Assembly: GCF_001864835.1 (NCBI RefSeq)
Contig: NZ_MJGI01000022.1
Location: 40,981-104,980 of the forward strand
Source: Curtobacterium sp. MCBA15_001
Lineage (GTDB): Bacteria; Actinomycetota; Actinomycetes; Actinomycetales; Microbacteriaceae
DNA length: 64,000 nucleotides
Direction: 5' to 3'
This document shows, in pieces, positions 60,676 to 64,000 of this stretch (positions are counted from its first letter, which is position 1; each line of letters starts with the position of its first letter). Under the pieces are notes generated by a model that was not told the DNA's origin, did no database searches, and saw only the letters and a program-made list of their open reading frames with translations. Position numbers and translations under genes: made by a program.

Positions 60676-61140
60676 GCTGTGCTCCTCGGGTCGGGGAGCA
60701 GGCGGGCGCGGTTCCGCTCGGCTTGCGGCACGGACCCGCACCGGCATGCCGACGTGGGCCGCGCGGCATCGCCGACGCGGGGGAGAAGAACCTAGGACAC
60801 GGGCACGGTGACGACCAGGGCGGTCAGCCGGCCCGCACGAGGATGATCACCCGACATCGCGCCTCACCTGCCCATCTGGTTCGTCATGCGGCCGCCGTGT
60901 GCGACCTCGGTGCGCGTCACGCAGCACCGAGGGTCGAGCGTACGCCCGTCGGACCCGATCCTCAACGCCGGTACCGGGGTACCACCACGATCTGCCCGCG
61001 AGCGCACGCGCCGGCACCCGTACGACGGCGACCATCGACCCGCCGCGGCAGAATCCCTGCGGCCCGGGTCCGTCACCTGCCCCAGACGTCCCGGTTCGAG
61101 GACGTCACGGCTGGCCCTCCGACAGCGGGACGCGGGAGGG
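60676..61140. other. Gene-free region between corA and idi
   Basis: About 465 bp. It holds the TAGGTT -10 candidate for corA (60789-60794) and a structured GC-rich leader in which a magnesium sensor could lie, though no known riboswitch is recognised. A GGTACC pair at 60970-60983 forms a small inverted repeat. Short frames here have poor codon use. I see no gene and no clear terminator for idi. Confidence 0.45.
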
Positions 61141-61674
61141 TCAGTCGAGGGCGCGGACCGGCAGCTGCTCGAGCTGCCACCCGAGCCACGGGCTGAACGC
61201 GAACGGCGCCGCCGACACAGCGGCGCGCAGGGCGTCCTCGGAGAGCCACTCGTACTCGGAGACCTCGTCGTCGGCGGGTGCCGGCACGTCGTCGGTCACG
61301 GCGCGGAACACCGGGCAGACCTCGTTCTCGACGATGCCCGACGCGTCGACCGCGCGGTACCGGAAGTCGGGCAGCACGCTCTCGATGTCCCGCACGGTGA
61401 TGCCGAGCTCGCGGGCGGCGCGCCTGGCGATGGCGTCCTCGAACGACTCGTCCGGCCCGGGATGCCCGCAGAAGGAGTTCGTCCACACGCCCGGCCAGGC
61501 CTTCTTCGACAGCGCCCGGCGCGTGACGAGCAGGTCCCCGGCGCTGTTGGTGACGTGGCAGCTGAACGCGAGGTGCAGCGGCGTGTGCTCGGTGTGGACC
61601 GCGAACTTGTCGGCGGTGCCGATCGGGGTACGGTCTTCGGCCAGCAGCACGACGGATTCAGGGAAGTGGTTCAT
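61141..61674 (-). CDS. idi: Isopentenyl-diphosphate delta-isomerase, type 1
   Basis: The 177-residue Nudix-like enzyme has the catalytic Cys in WTNSFCGHP and the catalytic Glu in VENEVCPVF. It interconverts IPP and DMAPP and so feeds carotenoid synthesis. It is divergent from crtE with only 21 bp between the start codons. It fits the start of the carotenoid locus. Confidence 0.95.
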   Translation of the reverse strand: MNHFPESVVLLAEDRTPIGTADKFAVHTEHTPLHLAFSCHVTNSAGDLLVTRRALSKKAWPGVWTNSFCGHPGPDESFEDAIARRAARELGITVRDIESVLPDFRYRAVDASGIVENEVCPVFRAVTDDVPAPADDEVSEYEWLSEDALRAAVSAAPFAFSPWLGWQLEQLPVRALD

Positions 61675-61695
61675 CTAGTTCGATAGATTAGGCCA
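61675..61695. promoter_or_regulatory. 21-bp divergent idi/crtE promoter
   Basis: TAGATT at 61684-61689 is 6 nt before the crtE ATG, a leaderless layout. On the other strand TAATCT at 61690-61685 or TATCGA next to it could serve idi. The two -10 boxes overlap, so transcription in the two directions should be mutually exclusive at any moment. Confidence 0.5.
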
Positions 61696-62754
61696 ATGAC
61701 GGACGAAGCGGCCACCGTGGCGCACATCGACCTCGGGCTGGTCGACGAGTGCCTGGAGCGGTTCTTCACCGTGTCGTCTGCCCGTGCCCAGGCGTTCGGT
61801 CGCCCCTCGGAAGAACTCTGGCGCGTGCTCCGCAAGGCGTCGATGGGCGGCAAGCGCTTCCGCCCGCGCATGGTGCTCACCGCCTACGCCGGGCTGGGCG
61901 GGACCGACGTGCACGCAGCAGCGAACGTCGGGGCCGCGTACGAACTCCTGCACACCGCACTCGTGGTCCACGACGACGTGATCGACCGTGACTGGTCCCG
62001 CCGCGGCCAGCCGAACGTCGCCGGGTCCTTCCGCGACACCGGCACGACGGGCGGGCTGCCGCTGCCGACTGCCGAGCACCGGGGGACGAGCGCTGCGGTG
62101 ATCGCCGGGGACCTCGCGCTCGCCGGAGCACCTCGCTTCATCGAGGCGAGCGGTGCCGACGGCGAGCGACGCACCCGCCTGCTCGACCTGTTCGACGACG
62201 CCGTGTTCGCCAGTGCCGCGGGTGAGATGGCCGACGTGGACCTGACGCACGGCGTGATGCCGACGGTGGACGAGGTCCTGGCGATGGAGCGGGCGAAGAC
62301 GAGCGTGTACTCGTTCGAGGCACCCCTGCAGTCCGGGGCGGTGCTCGCCGGTGCGCCGGAGTCCGTCGTCGCCGCGCTCGGGGCCTTCGGGCGCGAGATC
62401 GGCATCGCCTACCAGGTGGTCGACGACCTGCTCGGGGTCTTCGGGGACGAGGCCGCGACGGGCAAGACCGCGATCGGCGACCTGCGTGAGGGCAAGCGCA
62501 CCATGCTCATCGCCTACGCGGCGACCACCGAGTGCTGGTCCGAGCTCGCGCCGTACCTCGGCGACCCGGACCTGACCGAGGAGCGTGCCGCCGAGATGCG
62601 TCGCCTGCTCGTCCACTGCGGTGCGCACGACGCCGCACTGGCCCGCGTCGAGGAGCACACCGCGTTGGCCCGCGCCGAGCTCGCAGCGCTGCCCTACGAC
62701 CTGGCCGTGCGGCTCGAAGCCCTGGTGTCCGAACTGGTGGAGCGCGTCCGGTGA
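61696..62754 (+). CDS. crtE: Geranylgeranyl diphosphate synthase
   Basis: The 352-residue polyprenyl synthase has the two Asp-rich motifs, VHDDVIDRD and VVDDLLGVFGD, and GKRFRPRMVLTAY near the N-terminus. It condenses IPP with allylic diphosphates to GGPP. It is the first of three coupled crt genes; the stop overlaps crtB by 4 nt. A role in quinone chains is possible, but the context fixes carotenoid synthesis. Confidence 0.94.
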   Translation: MTDEAATVAHIDLGLVDECLERFFTVSSARAQAFGRPSEELWRVLRKASMGGKRFRPRMVLTAYAGLGGTDVHAAANVGAAYELLHTALVVHDDVIDRDWSRRGQPNVAGSFRDTGTTGGLPLPTAEHRGTSAAVIAGDLALAGAPRFIEASGADGERRTRLLDLFDDAVFASAAGEMADVDLTHGVMPTVDEVLAMERAKTSVYSFEAPLQSGAVLAGAPESVVAALGAFGREIGIAYQVVDDLLGVFGDEAATGKTAIGDLREGKRTMLIAYAATTECWSELAPYLGDPDLTEERAAEMRRLLVHCGAHDAALARVEEHTALARAELAALPYDLAVRLEALVSELVERVR

Positions 62755-63686
62755 CCACGAACCACACCGGGAGCACGCACGCCGCGCGGCTCCCGCTCTA
62801 CGATGCCACGGCGGAAGCCGCGTCCTCGGTCGTCATCGACCGGTACTCCACCTCGTTCGGGCTCGCCAGCCGCCTGCTCACCAAGGACACGCGCGAGCAC
62901 ATCAAGAACGTCTACGCGCTGGTCCGGGTGGCGGACGAGGTCGTCGACGGACCGGCGACCGAGGCCGGCCTCGACCCGGCGCTCGCCCGCACGGTGCTCG
63001 ACGAGCTCGAGCAGGACACCGAGCGGGCGATGGTGCACGGGTTCTCGGTGAACCCGGTCGTGCACGCCTTCGCACGCTCCGCCCGGACAACCGGCTTCGG
63101 CGCAGAGCTCACCAGGCCGTTCTTCGCGTCGATGCGGATGGACCTCGAGCAGACCGAGCACGACGACTCGTCCTTCGCCACGTACGTGTACGGCTCGGCC
63201 GAGGTCGTCGGGCTGATGTGCCTGCGCGCGTTCGTGTACCGCGCGGGTCGTCCCACGTTCGACGAGGCCGTGCTGGTGGACGGCGCCCGGGCGCTCGGGG
63301 CCGCGTTCCAGAAGGTCAACTTCCTGCGCGACCTGCACGCCGACTTCGAGGTGCTCGGGCGGTCGTACTTCCCCGGCGTCGACGTCCGCACCTTCGACGA
63401 GGCCACCAAGCACCGGCTCGTCGCCGACGTGCAGGCCGACCTCGACACGGCGGCGCGCACCGTCCCCCTGCTGCCGAAGGACGCCCGCAACGCGGTGGGG
63501 CTGGCGCACGCGCTGTTCCAGGAGCTCAACGACCGGATCGCCGCCACCCCGGCGCACCGGCTGATCACGACGCGCGTGCGCGTCCCCAACCCCGTGAAGG
63601 CGCGGCTCGCCGCGCAGGTGCTCGCCGGGCGCGCACCGCTGCGGTCCCGGACCGTCACCACCCACCAGCCGGGAGGCCCCTCATGA
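62751..63686 (+). CDS. crtB: Phytoene synthase
   Basis: The 311-residue enzyme has the two substrate-Mg motifs VRVADEVVDG and NFLRDLHADFEVLGRSYFP. It joins two GGPP to phytoene. GTG overlaps the crtE stop (GTGA), and its own stop overlaps the crtI ATG by 4 nt. Length is usual for actinobacteria. Confidence 0.95.
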   Translation: MTTNHTGSTHAARLPLYDATAEAASSVVIDRYSTSFGLASRLLTKDTREHIKNVYALVRVADEVVDGPATEAGLDPALARTVLDELEQDTERAMVHGFSVNPVVHAFARSARTTGFGAELTRPFFASMRMDLEQTEHDDSSFATYVYGSAEVVGLMCLRAFVYRAGRPTFDEAVLVDGARALGAAFQKVNFLRDLHADFEVLGRSYFPGVDVRTFDEATKHRLVADVQADLDTAARTVPLLPKDARNAVGLAHALFQELNDRIAATPAHRLITTRVRVPNPVKARLAAQVLAGRAPLRSRTVTTHQPGGPS

Positions 63687-64000
63687 CCCCGCCACGTGCC
63701 TCCAGTCCGAAGTCCACCCGCAAGGTCCCCGTGCGTCGCGCCGTCGTCATCGGCGGCGGGATCAGCGGCCTCGCCTCGGCCGCGCTGCTGGCGCGGGACG
63801 GCTACGCCGTGACCGTGCTCGAGCAGCGCAGCCAGCTCGGCGGCCGTGCCGGTTCGTGGGAGCGCGACGGCTTCCGGTTCGACACCGGCCCGTCGTGGTA
63901 CCTGATGCCCGAGGTCTTCGACCACTTCTTCCAGCTGCTCGGCACCAGCGCAGACGAGCAGCTCGACCTGGTCAAGCTCGACCCCGGGTACCGCGTCTAC
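63683..64000 (+). CDS. crtI: Phytoene desaturase, cut by window end
   Basis: The first 106 codons are present. After a short basic lead, the FAD motif VVIGGGISGLASAALLARDG appears at residues 21-40, then GGRAGSWERDGFRFDTGPSWY, both typical of CrtI. It desaturates phytoene to lycopene at the membrane. GGGAGG lies 6 nt before the ATG. The rest of the pathway (for example C50 enzymes crtEb and crtYe/Yf) would follow beyond the window. Confidence 0.93.
   Translation, partial: MTPPRASSPKSTRKVPVRRAVVIGGGISGLASAALLARDGYAVTVLEQRSQLGGRAGSWERDGFRFDTGPSWYLMPEVFDHFFQLLGTSADEQLDLVKLDPGYRVY

Noticed and set aside
60847..61035. Small open frame of 62 residues between corA and idi
   Set aside because: No ribosome site, poor codon use and no recognisable protein features.

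Overview
This is high-GC (about 70%) DNA with densely packed genes, frequent 1-11 nt stop/start overlaps and many starts placed 6-7 nt after a TANNNT box (leaderless mRNA style). Together with an actinobacterial branched-chain 2-oxoacid dehydrogenase set, a Zur/znu cluster beside cysteine-free ribosomal proteins, and an idi/crtE-crtB-crtI carotenoid locus, this points to an actinobacterium of the Microbacteriaceae, Curtobacterium-like. The genus is an inference; no rRNA gene is present. I see no prophage, insertion sequence or CRISPR array.

Layout. 0-8 kb: a frameshifted DUF4166 gene coupled to an epimerase, a LysR/EamA divergent pair, an L,D-transpeptidase, a secreted protein, purB, a low-molecular-weight phosphatase and a small holin-like membrane protein. 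8-15 kb: hisC, bkdABC, then an AbiEi/AbiEii-like toxin-antitoxin pair with a perfect palindromic operator and an acetyltransferase. 16-21 kb: a five-gene minus-strand operon (response regulator, histidine kinase, lysyltransferase-like membrane protein, esterase, tiny membrane protein). 21.5-24.5 kb: GntR regulator and a split sugar PTS, linked by a shared operator. 24.6-29.4 kb: znuA-znuC-znuB-zur, rpmB-rpmG-rpsN without zinc-binding cysteines, and an HU gene.

29-46 kb: a CopD/CtaG-type membrane protein coupled to a PIF1-like helicase, DUF4383 and PAP2 proteins, a HicB-like protein, a flavin monooxygenase, a TetR-controlled SMR pair, an ArsP-like permease with TIGR03943 partner, an alcohol dehydrogenase, a glycerate kinase/sarcosine oxidase operon and an esterase. 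46-54 kb: tRNA-Gly(CCC), two uncharacterised coupled genes, a second CopD/CtaG protein, dcd, and an XRE-MNT/HEPN pair whose HEPN active site looks lost. 54-64 kb: a ChvE-MmsA-MmsB sugar importer with a LacI regulator sharing its operator, a CorA transporter, idi and crtE-crtB-crtI (truncated by the window end).

The most unusual non-coding signals lie at gene ends. One hairpin family (GGAGGC...GCCTCC-CGTC) recurs at five places. At two convergent gene junctions, several direct copies of one stem arm are followed by a single inverted copy, so alternative hairpins could form. The best candidates for something undescribed are these arm arrays and the HEPN partner with a missing RNase motif.
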